NCBI GenBank assembly: GCA_017398335.1
Contig: JAFQGK010000031.1
Span: forward strand, 1-64,000
Direction: 5' to 3'
From: Bacteroidales bacterium
Lineage (GTDB): Bacteria > Bacteroidota > Bacteroidia > Bacteroidales > UBA932
Length of the DNA stretch: 64,000 nt
Made by a program: the position numbers and the translations under genes
The notes under the pieces: model-generated
The model's database searches: none
Told to the model about the DNA's origin: nothing
What the model saw: the letters and a program-made list of their open reading frames with translations, nothing else
Part shown: piece after piece, positions 45,022 through 57,987 of the stretch
Layout of the letters: each line of letters starts with the position of its first letter
Numbering within the stretch: position 1 is the first letter of the stretch

Positions 45022-46146
45022 TCACTTCACTCCAAACCTGTAGATGCAGGTATGGATATATTTCTCACCAGGATTCAACAGAGTTGAAGGAAAGTGAGGG
45101 TTGTTAGGCGTGTCAGGATATTTCTGAGTCTCCAGCGCAATGGACTCACGATAATCGAGGGTCCTTCCATATTTTCCGGTGGTCTTGCCATCGAAGAAAT
45201 TGCCGCCGTAGAACTGCATGGCAGGCTGATCCGTCCACACTTCCATATAACGTCCTGATGCCGGCTCATATACAGATGCCGCAAGTTCCACATCATAGTC
45301 TGTCTTCCTGTCCAGCACCCAGTTATGGTCATATCCTGCTCCATTCTTGAGCTGCTCATCATCTGCATCGACATCCCTTCCGATTGCCTTAGGCTCGCGG
45401 AAATCGAAAGGCGTCCCCGTCACATCCGCTATTTCTCCTGTAGGAATCAGGACTTCATTGACAGGTGTCGTCCTTGATGCATTTATATACAGCACATGGT
45501 CATTGACCGTGCCGTTTCCCTCACCCTTGAGATTAAAGAACGAGTGATGAGAGATATTCACATGAGTAGCTTTGTCTGTCTCGGCAAGATAATCCACCCT
45601 GAATTCGTCATCTTCGGTAAGGGTATATGTCATTATTATCTTGAGATTACCCGGCATGCCGTCCTGACCGTCCGGACGCATATAGGAAAATACTATGGAA
45701 CTGCCAGTGAGTTCCACCACATCCCACACAACCATATCCAGTCCCTTCAGACCTCCATGCAATGTCTGTCCGTTATTGTTCTGAGGGAAACTATATGTCT
45801 GGTCACCAATCGTATATGTACCGTTTGCGATTCTGTTTGCATATGGCCCGACAACAGCTCCGAGGAAGCGTTCTCCCGAATTATTGATATATCTGTCAAT
45901 GTTATTATATCCCAAGACTATATCTTCACACTCACCGTTCCTGTCAGGAGCCCAAAGGGCAACAACCCTGGCACCGAAATTGGTCACCTGCATTGTAAGG
46001 CCTCCGGCTTTAAGAGTATACAGAGACACCTGCTTTCCCTCAACTTCAGTTTGAAAATCAGACACCGGGAACAGTTCCACGGCCTTTTTCTGAGTACAGG
46101 ATGCCATTACTGCAAGAGTTGCAATAGAAAATGCAAACTTTTTCAT
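45022..46146 (-). CDS. galM: aldose 1-epimerase (mutarotase), lipoprotein
   Basis: A 374-residue galactose mutarotase with a lipobox (VMASC, Cys16), so it acts outside the cytoplasm on sugars released by surface or periplasmic hydrolases. Family motifs are VGPYANRIANG, TLHGGLKGLD (catalytic-site His), VNISHHSFFNLKG (second His), GYDHNWVLD and, near the C-terminus, ESIALETQKYPDTPN with the catalytic Glu. It has a perfect-spacing promoter and is monocistronic. A secreted beta-galactosidase 3.3 kb away could supply galactose. Confidence 0.95.
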   Translation of the reverse strand: MKKFAFSIATLAVMASCTQKKAVELFPVSDFQTEVEGKQVSLYTLKAGGLTMQVTNFGARVVALWAPDRNGECEDIVLGYNNIDRYINNSGERFLGAVVGPYANRIANGTYTIGDQTYSFPQNNNGQTLHGGLKGLDMVVWDVVELTGSSIVFSYMRPDGQDGMPGNLKIIMTYTLTEDDEFRVDYLAETDKATHVNISHHSFFNLKGEGNGTVNDHVLYINASRTTPVNEVLIPTGEIADVTGTPFDFREPKAIGRDVDADDEQLKNGAGYDHNWVLDRKTDYDVELAASVYEPASGRYMEVWTDQPAMQFYGGNFFDGKTTGKYGRTLDYRESIALETQKYPDTPNNPHFPSTLLNPGEKYIHTCIYRFGVK

Positions 46147-46172
46147 ATCCGTAAAAAATTATCGATTATATG

Positions 46173-46203
46173 CAAAGATAAGAACACATACGTCAGATTC
46201 AAA
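46173..46203 (-). promoter_or_regulatory. promoter of galM
   Basis: Leftward TTTG-N19-TATCTTTG, both boxes exact; 26 bases before the ATG. Confidence 0.8.
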
Positions 46204-46212
46204 TATATTTTG

Positions 46213-46220
46213 TAAGTTTG
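46213..46220 (+). promoter_or_regulatory. -7 element of the DUF819 gene
   Basis: TAAGTTTG fits TAnnTTTG, 20 bases before the ATG; its -33 region would overlap the galM promoter. Confidence 0.5.
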
Positions 46221-46240
46221 CGATACTAAAACGTAGTACT

Positions 46241-47404
46241 ATGACAATATTCAACTGTATCCTCCTTTGCCTGATCTTCTGTCTGGCCCCGGCCGGCGTT
46301 CTTTGGATATGCAGAAAAGTTACATTACTAGGCAAGATAGGCCCCGTTCTACTACTGTACATACTTGGAGTGATTCTAGGAAATATCGGAATCCGCCCCG
46401 AAGGCATGGGCACCATACAGGATGTATTGTCAAGCGCTATGGTGCCTCTTGCCATCCCGATGATGCTTTTCGGGTGCACATTCAGACTGCGAGAGACACG
46501 CCAGCAGCTCAAGGCATTGCTGACAGGAATTACCGCTGTGGCCTTTGCTGTAGTCATAGGCTACCTGATCTTCGGCAGAAACATTGAAGAAGGCACCAAG
46601 ATTGGAGGCATGCTGACAGGCGTCTACACGGGTGGTACGATCAATCTTGCAGCCCTCAAGACAATGCTGGGAGTCAGAAACGAGACATATATCCTGCTTA
46701 ACTCTTATGATATGCTCGTAAGCTTCCTGTATCTGACTTTCCTTCTTACCATAGGCGTCAGACTTTTCAGGAAATTCCTTCCTTTCAAAGGTGACTACGA
46801 AATATCTGAAACTGCTGAATCTGAATTAAATGCAGAATCCGGACAGGAAGGCGACTACCGCAAGATATTCACTCGCGAAGGTTTGAAGAATGCAGGCAAA
46901 CTGCTGGGAGTCACTCTCGGCATATGCGCTGTATCCGGCGGAGTTGCCCTACTGTGCCCAGAAAGTGCCTTCATGGTGGTGTTCATCCTGATGCTCACGA
47001 CATTAGGAATTGGCTGTTCGTTCATAAAGCCGATCCACAATCTGCCTCACAGTTATGACATCGGCATGTATTTCATATATATATTCTGCATAGTTGTGGC
47101 ATCAATGGCTGACCTGACAAGCCTTGACCTTGCAGGAGGACTCAATCTTATGGGATATCTTCTTTTCGCAGTATTCGGTTCTCTCTGCATCCAGGCGCTG
47201 CTCGCAAGAATATTCAAAATCGATGCAGACACTATGATCATAGCATCGGTAACATTCATCAACTCACCGCCTTTCGTACCGATGATGGCTGCGGCGATGA
47301 AAAACAGGAATGTACTCGTGACCGGACTGACGCTGGGAATAATTGGATATGCTGTCGGTAACTACCTCGGCTTCCTTATGAGCGAATTCCTCAAACTGCT
47401 ATAA
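46241..47404 (+). CDS. DUF819-family membrane protein (YjcL-like)
   Basis: A 387-residue inner-membrane protein with about 10-11 helices. Features of DUF819 are the early LLLYILGVILGNIGI, AMVPLAIPMMLFGCTFR, GMLTGVYTGGTINLAAL (a repeated discontinuous-helix motif) and the late SVTFINSPPFVPMMAAAM. The last motif, with Pro-Pro in a membrane helix, suggests a transporter fold related to the bile-acid/arsenite class, but the substrate is unknown. Its last codons overlap the end of the convergent methyltransferase gene by six bases. Confidence 0.85.
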   Translation: MTIFNCILLCLIFCLAPAGVLWICRKVTLLGKIGPVLLLYILGVILGNIGIRPEGMGTIQDVLSSAMVPLAIPMMLFGCTFRLRETRQQLKALLTGITAVAFAVVIGYLIFGRNIEEGTKIGGMLTGVYTGGTINLAALKTMLGVRNETYILLNSYDMLVSFLYLTFLLTIGVRLFRKFLPFKGDYEISETAESELNAESGQEGDYRKIFTREGLKNAGKLLGVTLGICAVSGGVALLCPESAFMVVFILMLTTLGIGCSFIKPIHNLPHSYDIGMYFIYIFCIVVASMADLTSLDLAGGLNLMGYLLFAVFGSLCIQALLARIFKIDADTMIIASVTFINSPPFVPMMAAAMKNRNVLVTGLTLGIIGYAVGNYLGFLMSEFLKLL

Positions 47405-47929
47405 ATGCAAACGGAAGTGCCAGAGAATCACCCCCATGCTCACTGAGACATTCAGAGAATGCTTGGTACCGTATTGTGGGATTTCCAAAGCAAAATCCGA
47501 GGCATCAACCACTTCCTGAGACACTCCGGCGACTTCATTGCCGAAGACAACGGCATATTTTCGTCCTTTCTCCGGAACGAAAGTGTCCAGCATCACTGAA
47601 TCCATAGTCTGCTCGGCACTTACGATAGTATAGCCGTCCTCCTTCAGACGACGCACAGCATCCATCGTATCACCCACATGTTCCCAGTCCACACTATCCT
47701 CTGCACCCAAAGCTGATTTATGGATTTCTGCTGACGGAGGCACTGCGCATATACCGCACAGCCAGACCTTGTCTATCTTGAAGGAATCGGCCGTTCTGAA
47801 AGCAGAGCCCACATTGTGGGCACTTCGGATATTATCCAGAACTATGACTATTCCCGAGTCGGGAAGTTCCTTGTATTCCGCCGCAGAGACACGGCCGAGC
47901 TCTATATTCAGTAGTTTTCTGTTGTGCAT
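47399..47929 (-). CDS. SpoU/TrmH-family RNA 2'-O-methyltransferase
   Basis: A 176-residue knotted (SPOUT) methyltransferase. The three motifs are [27 protein letters not shown] and [20 protein letters not shown], which form the AdoMet-binding knot. It is short and lacks an N-terminal RNA-binding domain, as in tRNA methyltransferases of the TrmL/TrmH type; the modified position cannot be told. The frame opens seven codons earlier, beyond the likely promoter; the start at MHNRKLL is used. Divergent from glyA. Confidence 0.92.
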   Translation of the reverse strand: MHNRKLLNIELGRVSAAEYKELPDSGIVIVLDNIRSAHNVGSAFRTADSFKIDKVWLCGICAVPPSAEIHKSALGAEDSVDWEHVGDTMDAVRRLKEDGYTIVSAEQTMDSVMLDTFVPEKGRKYAVVFGNEVAGVSQEVVDASDFALEIPQYGTKHSLNVSVSMGVILWHFRLHL

Positions 47930-47947
47930 GACGATTTTTTTGAAATA

Positions 47948-47955
47948 CAAAGGTA
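47948..47955 (-). promoter_or_regulatory. -7 element of the SpoU methyltransferase gene
   Basis: Leftward TACCTTTG, 18 bases before the ATG, preceded by T-rich sequence but no exact -33 TTTG. Confidence 0.55.
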
Positions 47956-47984
47956 AGTCATTTCCTAAAAAAGAAAAAATTGAG

Positions 47985-47992
47985 TACTTTTG
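47985..47992 (+). promoter_or_regulatory. -7 element of glyA
   Basis: TACTTTTG, exact TAnnTTTG, 22 bases before the ATG. Confidence 0.6.
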
Positions 47993-48014
47993 CCGTTTTG
48001 TTAAACATCAATCT

Positions 48015-49343
48015 ATGAAACAAGACCTTCAAATTTTCAATCTGATCAAAAAAGAAGAGGAAAGACAGACAGCCGGAATCGAGCTGATTGCCTCTGAGAA
48101 CTATGTGAGCAACCAGGTATTGGAGGCTCTCGGTTCGGTATGCACAAACAAATATGCAGAAGGATATCCTGGAGCAAGATATTACGGCGGATGTGAAGTG
48201 GTTGACCAGATTGAGCAGTTGGCAATAGACAGACTTTGTGAATTGTTTGAAGCAGAATATGCAAATGTGCAGCCTCATTCAGGAGCGCAGGCAAACATGG
48301 CTGTTGTCATGGCATGCCTGAAGCCTGGCGACACATTCATGGGACTTGATCTGGCCCATGGAGGTCACCTGACACATGGTTCTCCTGTAAACATGTCCGG
48401 CATCCTTTACAATGCTGTAGCTTATGGCCTTAACGAACAGTCAGGAATGGTCGATTACGAGCAGATGGAGCAAAGAGCTCTTGAATTCAAGCCGAAGCTC
48501 ATCATCGGAGGTGCATCAGCGTACTCAAGGGAATGGGACTACGCAAGAATGCGCGAAATCGCTGACAAGGTAGGAGCTCTGCTTATGATCGACATGGCCC
48601 ATACAGCCGGACTGATTGCAGCCGGTCTTCTCAGCAATCCGGTTAAATATGCCCATATAGTGACGTCCACGACCCACAAGACCCTTCGCGGTCCTCGCGG
48701 AGGTATCATCCTGATGGGCAAGGACTTCGACAATCCGTGGGGGCTCACCACGCCTAAGGGTGTCGTAAAGAAGATGTCCCAGATCCTGAACTCAAGCGTA
48801 TTCCCGGGTGTTCAGGGCGGTCCGCTCGAACACTGCATCGCAGCCAAGGCCGTTTCATTCTACGAGGCTCTCCAGCCTGAGTACAAGGAATATCAGAAGC
48901 AGGTCATCTCTAACGCTACAGCTATGGCGGAGGCATTTGCATCAAGAGGTTACAAGATCGTTTCCGGTGGCACAGACAACCATCTCATGCTGATCGACCT
49001 TCGTACAAAATTCCCTGAACTGACTGGAAAGGTTGCAGAAAAGGAACTTGTCAAAGCAGACATTACAGTCAACAAGAATATGGTTCCTTTCGATTCACGC
49101 TCTCCATTCCAGACTTCAGGAATCCGCGTCGGAACGCCTGCAATCACTTCCCGCGGCTTTGTCGAGAAGGACATGGAGTTCATCGTAAACCTTATTGACC
49201 AGGTTCTCAGCAATGCCGCATCCAACCTTGATATCATCACTGGCAAGAGTGAAGAAGGACGAGAGGCATATGAAGAGGTTCTTGCAAACGTCAGAAAACA
49301 GGTCCGCATGAAGACCAACGGAATGCCTTTGAACAGATATTGA
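48015..49343 (+). CDS. glyA: serine hydroxymethyltransferase
   Basis: A 442-residue PLP enzyme converting serine and tetrahydrofolate to glycine and methylene-tetrahydrofolate. The PLP lysine is Lys222 in [31 protein letters not shown] and [12 protein letters not shown] are family landmarks. The frame is open far upstream through the promoter and the divergent gene; the ATG at MKQDLQIF is the family-typical start. A strong terminator follows. Confidence 0.98.
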   Translation: MKQDLQIFNLIKKEEERQTAGIELIASENYVSNQVLEALGSVCTNKYAEGYPGARYYGGCEVVDQIEQLAIDRLCELFEAEYANVQPHSGAQANMAVVMACLKPGDTFMGLDLAHGGHLTHGSPVNMSGILYNAVAYGLNEQSGMVDYEQMEQRALEFKPKLIIGGASAYSREWDYARMREIADKVGALLMIDMAHTAGLIAAGLLSNPVKYAHIVTSTTHKTLRGPRGGIILMGKDFDNPWGLTTPKGVVKKMSQILNSSVFPGVQGGPLEHCIAAKAVSFYEALQPEYKEYQKQVISNATAMAEAFASRGYKIVSGGTDNHLMLIDLRTKFPELTGKVAEKELVKADITVNKNMVPFDSRSPFQTSGIRVGTPAITSRGFVEKDMEFIVNLIDQVLSNAASNLDIITGKSEEGREAYEEVLANVRKQVRMKTNGMPLNRY

Positions 49344-49364
49344 TAACTACAAGCTATAACTGCT

Positions 49365-49403
49365 GAGGTGGAATGGCCGGAAGGCCTTCCACCTCTTATT
49401 TTT
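49365..49403 (+). terminator. intrinsic terminator of glyA
   Basis: GAGGTGGAA-t-GGCC pairs with GGCC-TTCCACCTC (13 bp with a one-base bulge, loop GGAA), followed by TTATTTTT. Confidence 0.9.
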
Positions 49404-49417
49404 AGTCCGCTATCATA

Positions 49418-49463
49418 CGGAACGGTCGGGAAGATGCGAGACGAGCACTTCCAGACCGTTCCG
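49418..49463 (-). terminator. long stem-loop after the beta-galactosidase gene
   Basis: CGGAACGGTC pairs with GACCGTTCCG (10 bp) and an inner GGAAG/CTTCC pairing extends it. It lies 17 bases beyond the stop codon on the leftward strand. No T-run follows, so it may be a processing or stability element as much as a terminator. Confidence 0.45.
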
Positions 49464-49480
49464 GGTCAAAGAGAATCTGA

Positions 49481-52651
<3,171 letters not shown>

Positions 52652-55246
52652 TTATATAATCTCAATATCAGAAGACGGTATCCATCCTTGACGTCCATCT
52701 GCAAGCTCAATATTGTTCCAAGAACCGACACTGTCAATAACCTTCACCTTCGTTCCTTCATGAAGGACAAACAAGTCTTTAGCAGCCTCATATGAAGGCG
52801 AGCTCTTGACCGAAGACACCGGCCTCATAACAATCGCCGCGTCCGCCTTTGTGTATTCGCTCTTCTGCCAGATAGAGAAGGAAAGCGCACCGATTGAAAG
52901 CAGCAATGTTGCCAAAGCGGTAAAGAAACCTGTCCTCCTTCCAGACAATGACGGTGCCAGCAGGAACAGAAGTACCATTGCAAGAGTCAGACCGAAAAGC
53001 ACCAGAAAACATACCGCCCATGCATCTGAATCAAGCATATAGCTTATTTTCCTCATCCAGGTCTTGAGAATGAGCTCCGGAACAGGCTCTATCCTGTCCT
53101 GAATCTGAGAATTGAGGAAATCGAGGTTGAATCTGGCATCTCCATAAGAAGGGTCCACTTTCAGCGCCCTTTCGTAACACAATATCGCTTTAGGTATATT
53201 GCCGTCCTTATACCACGCATCGCCAAGATTACACCATAGTGCGGCTGATTCCAAAGACGCATCTGATATCATAGCATAACCCGCTGCTGCGTCAGCCCAA
53301 CGTCCCTCGGAATAAGCCTGATTGGCTGAATTCCATAATGAGTCCACGTAAGCGTCCTGGGCCTCTGCAAATGTAGGAAGCGCCATGAGCACAGCCAGCA
53401 TCAGAACGGTATTTCCTGAAGATTTTTTCGTTGTCTTCATATTTGAACCTATTGAAGAAATAACATCCACAGCCGCATTATAATGAGCGGACATCGCATC
53501 ATAACCAGCTGAAGGTGAATACCTTGCGAATTCACAAGCATCAAGCAGGCTAATAAATGCATCGATATGTCTTTCCTCGACTCCGCCCTTTTTCATCGCC
53601 TCGGCAATATTCTCCTTTGAAAGCTCGGCCATAGGGAAATTGAGCTTATCGGAAATGAATCCGAGAAGAGCCTTATGAAGTTCCTCATAGAAGGCTGTAT
53701 AAAGATTCTGCTTCAGGAAAGTCCCTGCCAGATGTAGCCTCTTCATAGCCATTTTAACAGCCTTACGGTTCTTTGTTCCAACAACGTCTGCCCTGCGAGC
53801 CGAGAGTTTACGCAAGCCGACCCAGCAAGCAACAGCTGCAATAAGCAGCACTGCTGCAATTATCCAGAACAATGCGGATCCGACAAAGAAATATCCCTTT
53901 GCCGCCAGCTCAGGAGCCTTTGTGTTAATGAACCGGATATCACTGCCAAGACTTCTGACGTCCTTCTGATTGATGCTGCTCACAACAGTACCGACATTTT
54001 CCGCATCTTTCCCCTTTGCTATATGAAGAGATATCGGCGGCGTTTCAAGTGTCACATATTTACCGGCATCTATATCATAATAAGAATACTTGACCGGATC
54101 TATAGTAAAGTCACCATAGCTTCGTGGTATGAACGGATACTCATACGTCTTGCTGCCGCTGCGTCCGCCCTTGTCGATCTTCTCAGAAACTTTTGTATCA
54201 TAAAGTTCCATATCAGGAGGAAGAACTACCTTAGGAGCATCCAAAAGAGATATGTTGCCTGTTCCGGAAACAGTTACAATAAAAGACGCAGCTTCATGGG
54301 TCTTGAGAGAATCTTTGCTGATTCTGGCTGACATAGAGAATTTGCCGACCCCACCTCCAAAAGAAGCCGGAGCCCCCGCTGGAAGAGGAGATACCCTGAC
54401 AGTAACCGGTTTGGAAACTACTTTCTTTCTTATAGTAGTGTAATCGTCAAAAAATCCGTCAAAAATACTATTGCCGCCAGAAGACACTCTGACGTTCACA
54501 AGACACACCAGTTCTGCCGGTGATATGGTCACAGAGCCCTGCTGCTGAGGAATAAGGACAAACTTGCGTAGCAGAGCCGAATTGTAAATCTGTCCTTCGT
54601 AGGCTTCTCTGGTAAACTCTATATTGTTCGGAGCCTCGATCTCCTGACTCCAGAAACCGTCAAAATCGGGAAATTCCGCACTTTCAAACCCGGCGATATT
54701 CACCCTCTGCCACAACTTTATTGTAGCTGTTATCGGCTCCCCGACAACAACATTTGTCCGGCTCAGATTCAGTGTAAGGAATATATCATTATCCCCTACA
54801 GCGGCGTTCTGCCTTGGTTTCGACTGCTGCGACTGCTGCTGGGCAGGCTGCTGAGATGAAGCTCCGGAAGCCACGACCTCAATAGTGACAGGACGCGAAG
54901 TGATTTCATTACCCTTGACCTTTGCTGTGGCCGTCGGGATAGTGAACTTACCTGGCTTCTGCGGACGGAGAAGATATGAATATGTTGTCTGGACTGACTT
55001 GGTAGTCTTTCCATTGATAATCTGCACACTTGACGAACGTCCCTGCTGAGGTCCCCATAGCAGCTGGAAATCCTCCCCCGGAGCCCAGTTGAAATCTGTT
55101 ATCTTTCCTTCTCCTTCAATGATGAATGTGACATTGAAATGCTCGTCAGCCGCAACAACATTATGTGTCTGCACCTGAATAGATGTCTGTGCCTGAAGAA
55201 CTACGGCCGAAACCGCAAGCAATACTGTCAAAAACAGTTTTCTCAT
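52652..55246 (-). CDS. BatD-BatE fusion protein
   Basis: An 864-residue protein joining two Bat proteins that are usually separate. Residues 1-~600 are BatD: signal peptide, oxygen-tolerance beta domains (IIEGEGKITDFNWAPG, VVVGEPITATIKLWQ, RSYGDFTIDPVKYSYYD), a membrane helix (~455-475) and a cytoplasmic tail. From residue 603 (MKTTKKSSGNTVLMLAVLMA, then LPTFAEAQ) a complete second signal peptide begins. It is followed by TPR repeats (WADAAAGYAMISDASLE, GNIPKAILCYERALKVDPSYG), two membrane helices and an SH3-like end (VKVIDSVGSWNNIELADGRQGW), i.e. BatE. An ATG at 53440 with AATAGG before it could still allow separate BatE synthesis. Confidence 0.85.
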   Translation of the reverse strand: MRKLFLTVLLAVSAVVLQAQTSIQVQTHNVVAADEHFNVTFIIEGEGKITDFNWAPGEDFQLLWGPQQGRSSSVQIINGKTTKSVQTTYSYLLRPQKPGKFTIPTATAKVKGNEITSRPVTIEVVASGASSQQPAQQQSQQSKPRQNAAVGDNDIFLTLNLSRTNVVVGEPITATIKLWQRVNIAGFESAEFPDFDGFWSQEIEAPNNIEFTREAYEGQIYNSALLRKFVLIPQQQGSVTISPAELVCLVNVRVSSGGNSIFDGFFDDYTTIRKKVVSKPVTVRVSPLPAGAPASFGGGVGKFSMSARISKDSLKTHEAASFIVTVSGTGNISLLDAPKVVLPPDMELYDTKVSEKIDKGGRSGSKTYEYPFIPRSYGDFTIDPVKYSYYDIDAGKYVTLETPPISLHIAKGKDAENVGTVVSSINQKDVRSLGSDIRFINTKAPELAAKGYFFVGSALFWIIAAVLLIAAVACWVGLRKLSARRADVVGTKNRKAVKMAMKRLHLAGTFLKQNLYTAFYEELHKALLGFISDKLNFPMAELSKENIAEAMKKGGVEERHIDAFISLLDACEFARYSPSAGYDAMSAHYNAAVDVISSIGSNMKTTKKSSGNTVLMLAVLMALPTFAEAQDAYVDSLWNSANQAYSEGRWADAAAGYAMISDASLESAALWCNLGDAWYKDGNIPKAILCYERALKVDPSYGDARFNLDFLNSQIQDRIEPVPELILKTWMRKISYMLDSDAWAVCFLVLFGLTLAMVLLFLLAPSLSGRRTGFFTALATLLLSIGALSFSIWQKSEYTKADAAIVMRPVSSVKSSPSYEAAKDLFVLHEGTKVKVIDSVGSWNNIELADGRQGWIPSSDIEII

Positions 55247-55259
55247 ATACTGCCTCCTG

Positions 55260-55997
55260 TTACCAATTCTTTTCCTTCTGTCTTGAGTTCAAGGCCTTTG
55301 CCTTTTCCTTCTTGACCTTTTCCTGAGTTTCCTTTTCCTTAGCCTGAATAGCCTGGAGCATCTGCTGAGCCGCCTGAGGAGTTATCTTCGGCTGCTGCCC
55401 GCTCTGCTGGTCATTCTGCTGATCCTGATTCTGATCCTGCTGATCTTCGTTCTGATCGTTCTGCTGATCCTGGTTATCCTGCTGATCTTCGTTCTGATTA
55501 TTCTGGTCGTTCTGCTGGTTCTGATCGTTCTGCTGGTTCTGATCGTTCTGCTGCTGTTGCTGCTGATTTTCAAGCATCTTCTTTGCGTAGATATAGTTTT
55601 CCTTCGCATTGAGATCACCAGGATTCCTCAGCAAAGACTGCTTGAAGGCATCCACCGCAGCCTGCCAGTTCTTCGCTGCTATGGCGACATCACCCATATT
55701 ATAATAATAATCCGCAGCATACTCCGATACCGGAGCCACTTCCTTTATCCTTTCCAAAGTCTTGGCCGCCTGCTCATAATCATTCTGCCTGTATAATGTG
55801 TTGGCCAGATTATAGTTAGCCGCCATGGAAAGTGAATCCTTCACAAGGGCTTTCCTGTACTCGATGTCCGCCTCCTTGTAATTCTCTTTCTTGAAATCCC
55901 TGTTTCCCTTACGAACCTCACGACGGTCCACCTGGGCCACCGCATCCACAGACAGGATCGCTGCAAGAAAAGTCAATATATATATCAATCCTTTCAT
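55260..55997 (-). CDS. batC: BatC, TPR protein with Gln/Asn/Asp-rich tail
   Basis: A 245-residue exported protein: signal peptide to about residue 21, TPR repeats at ~28-140 (NYKEADIEYRKALVKDSLS, NWQAAVDAFKQSLLRNPGD), then a stretch (~145-205) made almost only of Gln, Asn, Asp and Glu in imperfect six-residue repeats (QQNDQN), and a basic end. The repeat encodes a highly polar, prion-like linker. It lies two bases after batB, in the order batA-batB-batC-batD known for aerotolerance operons of Bacteroides. Confidence 0.9.
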   Translation of the reverse strand: MKGLIYILTFLAAILSVDAVAQVDRREVRKGNRDFKKENYKEADIEYRKALVKDSLSMAANYNLANTLYRQNDYEQAAKTLERIKEVAPVSEYAADYYYNMGDVAIAAKNWQAAVDAFKQSLLRNPGDLNAKENYIYAKKMLENQQQQQQNDQNQQNDQNQQNDQNNQNEDQQDNQDQQNDQNEDQQDQNQDQQNDQQSGQQPKITPQAAQQMLQAIQAKEKETQEKVKKEKAKALNSRQKEKNW

Positions 55998-55999
55998 AA

Positions 56000-57004
56000 C
56001 TACCTTTTAAACAGATGACGTTTCGAACGACGGTCGCCTACAAGCATCTCCACAACCAGGAAGAACAAGGCTATCGCCATGAAATACATGAACTGCTCAT
56101 CAAATTCCTCAAAGACAATGGAACTGTACTTCTCGTCCTCCATCTTCCTTATATCCTCGATTATCGGATTCAGTCCGAACTCGCTGTTGCCAGCCCTGAC
56201 ATATGCTCCGTTTCCTGCCGACGCAACTTCCTGAAGAACAGCCTCATCAAGCCTTGTCACCACGATATTTCCCTCCTTGTCCTTCAATAGTTCGCCATTC
56301 ATCGGTATAGGCTTTCCTTCCGGCGAACCGACACCGATCGTAAAGACGCGTATTCCCATCTCTGCAGCCTGCTTCGCTGCCGCCACAGGATCATCCTCAT
56401 GGTTTTCACCATCAGTGATGATGATTATGGCGCGACTCTTTTCGCTCTGTGCGCTGAAGCTGCGGATAGCTGTATTGACAGCCTCACCGATCGCTGTTCC
56501 CTGAATAGGGACAGAATCCGTAGATATGGAATTGAGGAACATCTTGGCAGAGACATAGTCTGTCGTTATCGGCAGCTGTACAAATGAATTTCCGGCAAAG
56601 ACGATAAGCCCGATGCGGTCATCCCTCAATTTGTCCACAAGTCTGGATATCGCCAGCTTTGCACGGTCGAGTCTGTTCGGCGAATAATCCTCTGCAAGCA
56701 TCGAATTCGAAACGTCGAGGACGATCATGATCTCGGCACCTTTTGTTTCATGTTCCTTGATCTTAGCTCCTATCTGAGGTCTTGACAGTCCTATGACAAA
56801 GAACAGGAATGCTATGGAAAAAAGCGACAGCCTTACCCACACCTTGCTTCCTGAATAAGAAGGCATAAGCTGCCTGACAAGATTCTCGTCCCCGAACTTC
56901 CTTATCCTGGCGCGACGCATTCTGAGCACGACCGCCTGAATGATAAAGAAGAACGGAATAAGCAGAAGCAGCAGCAGATACTGAGCCTGAGCAAAATTTA
57001 TCAT
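56000..57004 (-). CDS. batB: BatB, von Willebrand factor A membrane protein
   Basis: A 334-residue inner-membrane protein: two N-terminal helices (LLLLLLIPFFFIIQAVVL, LFSIAFLFFVIGL), a VWA domain with an intact metal site (VLDVSNSMLAED, then TAIG and ITDGENHED), and a C-terminal helix (FMAIALFFLVVEML). Together with BatA it forms the metal-dependent adhesion module thought to work with MoxR. Its ATG overlaps the batA stop by four bases. Confidence 0.93.
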   Translation of the reverse strand: MINFAQAQYLLLLLLIPFFFIIQAVVLRMRRARIRKFGDENLVRQLMPSYSGSKVWVRLSLFSIAFLFFVIGLSRPQIGAKIKEHETKGAEIMIVLDVSNSMLAEDYSPNRLDRAKLAISRLVDKLRDDRIGLIVFAGNSFVQLPITTDYVSAKMFLNSISTDSVPIQGTAIGEAVNTAIRSFSAQSEKSRAIIIITDGENHEDDPVAAAKQAAEMGIRVFTIGVGSPEGKPIPMNGELLKDKEGNIVVTRLDEAVLQEVASAGNGAYVRAGNSEFGLNPIIEDIRKMEDEKYSSIVFEEFDEQFMYFMAIALFFLVVEMLVGDRRSKRHLFKR

Positions 57005-57987
57005 ACAAACCTCCTTATTACAAACCAGTTAAAAACAAGTTCCAAAATCAGAGCCAGGAGAGCGAGAAGAGCATATTTGCCGAAAAGTTCCTTGTAGACC
57101 GGAAAACTGTCCACCGTGGTCTTAGCCTTCTCCATCTTATTGATTTCCGAATAAATCTCAGCAAGCTTTGTATTGTCTGTTGCCCTGAAATAACGTCCTC
57201 CTGTAGCCTCCGCCATTTCAGCAAGCAGCTTCTCGTCTATCTCTACCTGCACATTCCTTACTTCGACACCCCATGGAGTCATGACTGGATACGGAGCCAT
57301 TCCTTCCTTGCCGACACCTATCGTATAGACCCTGACGCCATAAGTCTTGGCTATCTCTGCCGCCATCTGAGGCGAGACCTCTCCCCTGTTGTTCACACCA
57401 TCGGTCAGGAGAATCACCACACGGCTCTTGGCATCGGAATCCTTCATTCTGGCCACTGCAGTAGCAAGACCGTTTCCGATTGCAGTACCATCCTCGATAA
57501 GGTCGGTCTGCACTTCCTTCATAAGATTTATAAGGGTCGCACGGTCTGTCGTAAGAGGACACTGGGTGAAGCTTTCTCCGGCAAAGACCACAATTCCCAT
57601 CCTGTCGGATGGGCGCTGCGATATGAACTCAATGGCGATATCCTTTGATGCACTGATACGGTCAGGAGTCAAGTCGCGGGCAAGCATACTTGTCGACACG
57701 TCCATTGCCAACACTATATCAATTCCCTCCGTATCGATCCTTTCCATATCCTCAGATGATCTTGGCCTGGCTATGGCCACAACGATAAGGCATAGAGCGG
57801 CAATCCTCAATACAAACGGGACATGACGCATGGCACTTGCAACCGTAGTCTTTCTTGTCATCCATGGCACAGCTGTCGAGACTCTAAGATGAGGATGCCT
57901 CTCCGCTAGCTCAAGATATATGTAATGAAGCACCAGCAGAGCCGGCACCAGCATAAGCCATAATAGTTCAGGATACTCAAAGAACAT
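57001..57987 (-). CDS. batA: BatA, von Willebrand factor A membrane protein
   Basis: A 328-residue paralogue of BatB: N-terminal helix (LLWLMLVPALLVLHYIYLE), second helix (VLRIAALCLIVVAIA), VWA domain with AMDVSTSMLARD, GTAIGNGLATA and LLTDGVNNRGE as metal-site loops, and a closing helix (YALLALLALILELVF). Its start overlaps the preceding gene by 11 bases and its end overlaps batB. Confidence 0.93.
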   Translation of the reverse strand: MFFEYPELLWLMLVPALLVLHYIYLELAERHPHLRVSTAVPWMTRKTTVASAMRHVPFVLRIAALCLIVVAIARPRSSEDMERIDTEGIDIVLAMDVSTSMLARDLTPDRISASKDIAIEFISQRPSDRMGIVVFAGESFTQCPLTTDRATLINLMKEVQTDLIEDGTAIGNGLATAVARMKDSDAKSRVVILLTDGVNNRGEVSPQMAAEIAKTYGVRVYTIGVGKEGMAPYPVMTPWGVEVRNVQVEIDEKLLAEMAEATGGRYFRATDNTKLAEIYSEINKMEKAKTTVDSFPVYKELFGKYALLALLALILELVFNWFVIRRFV

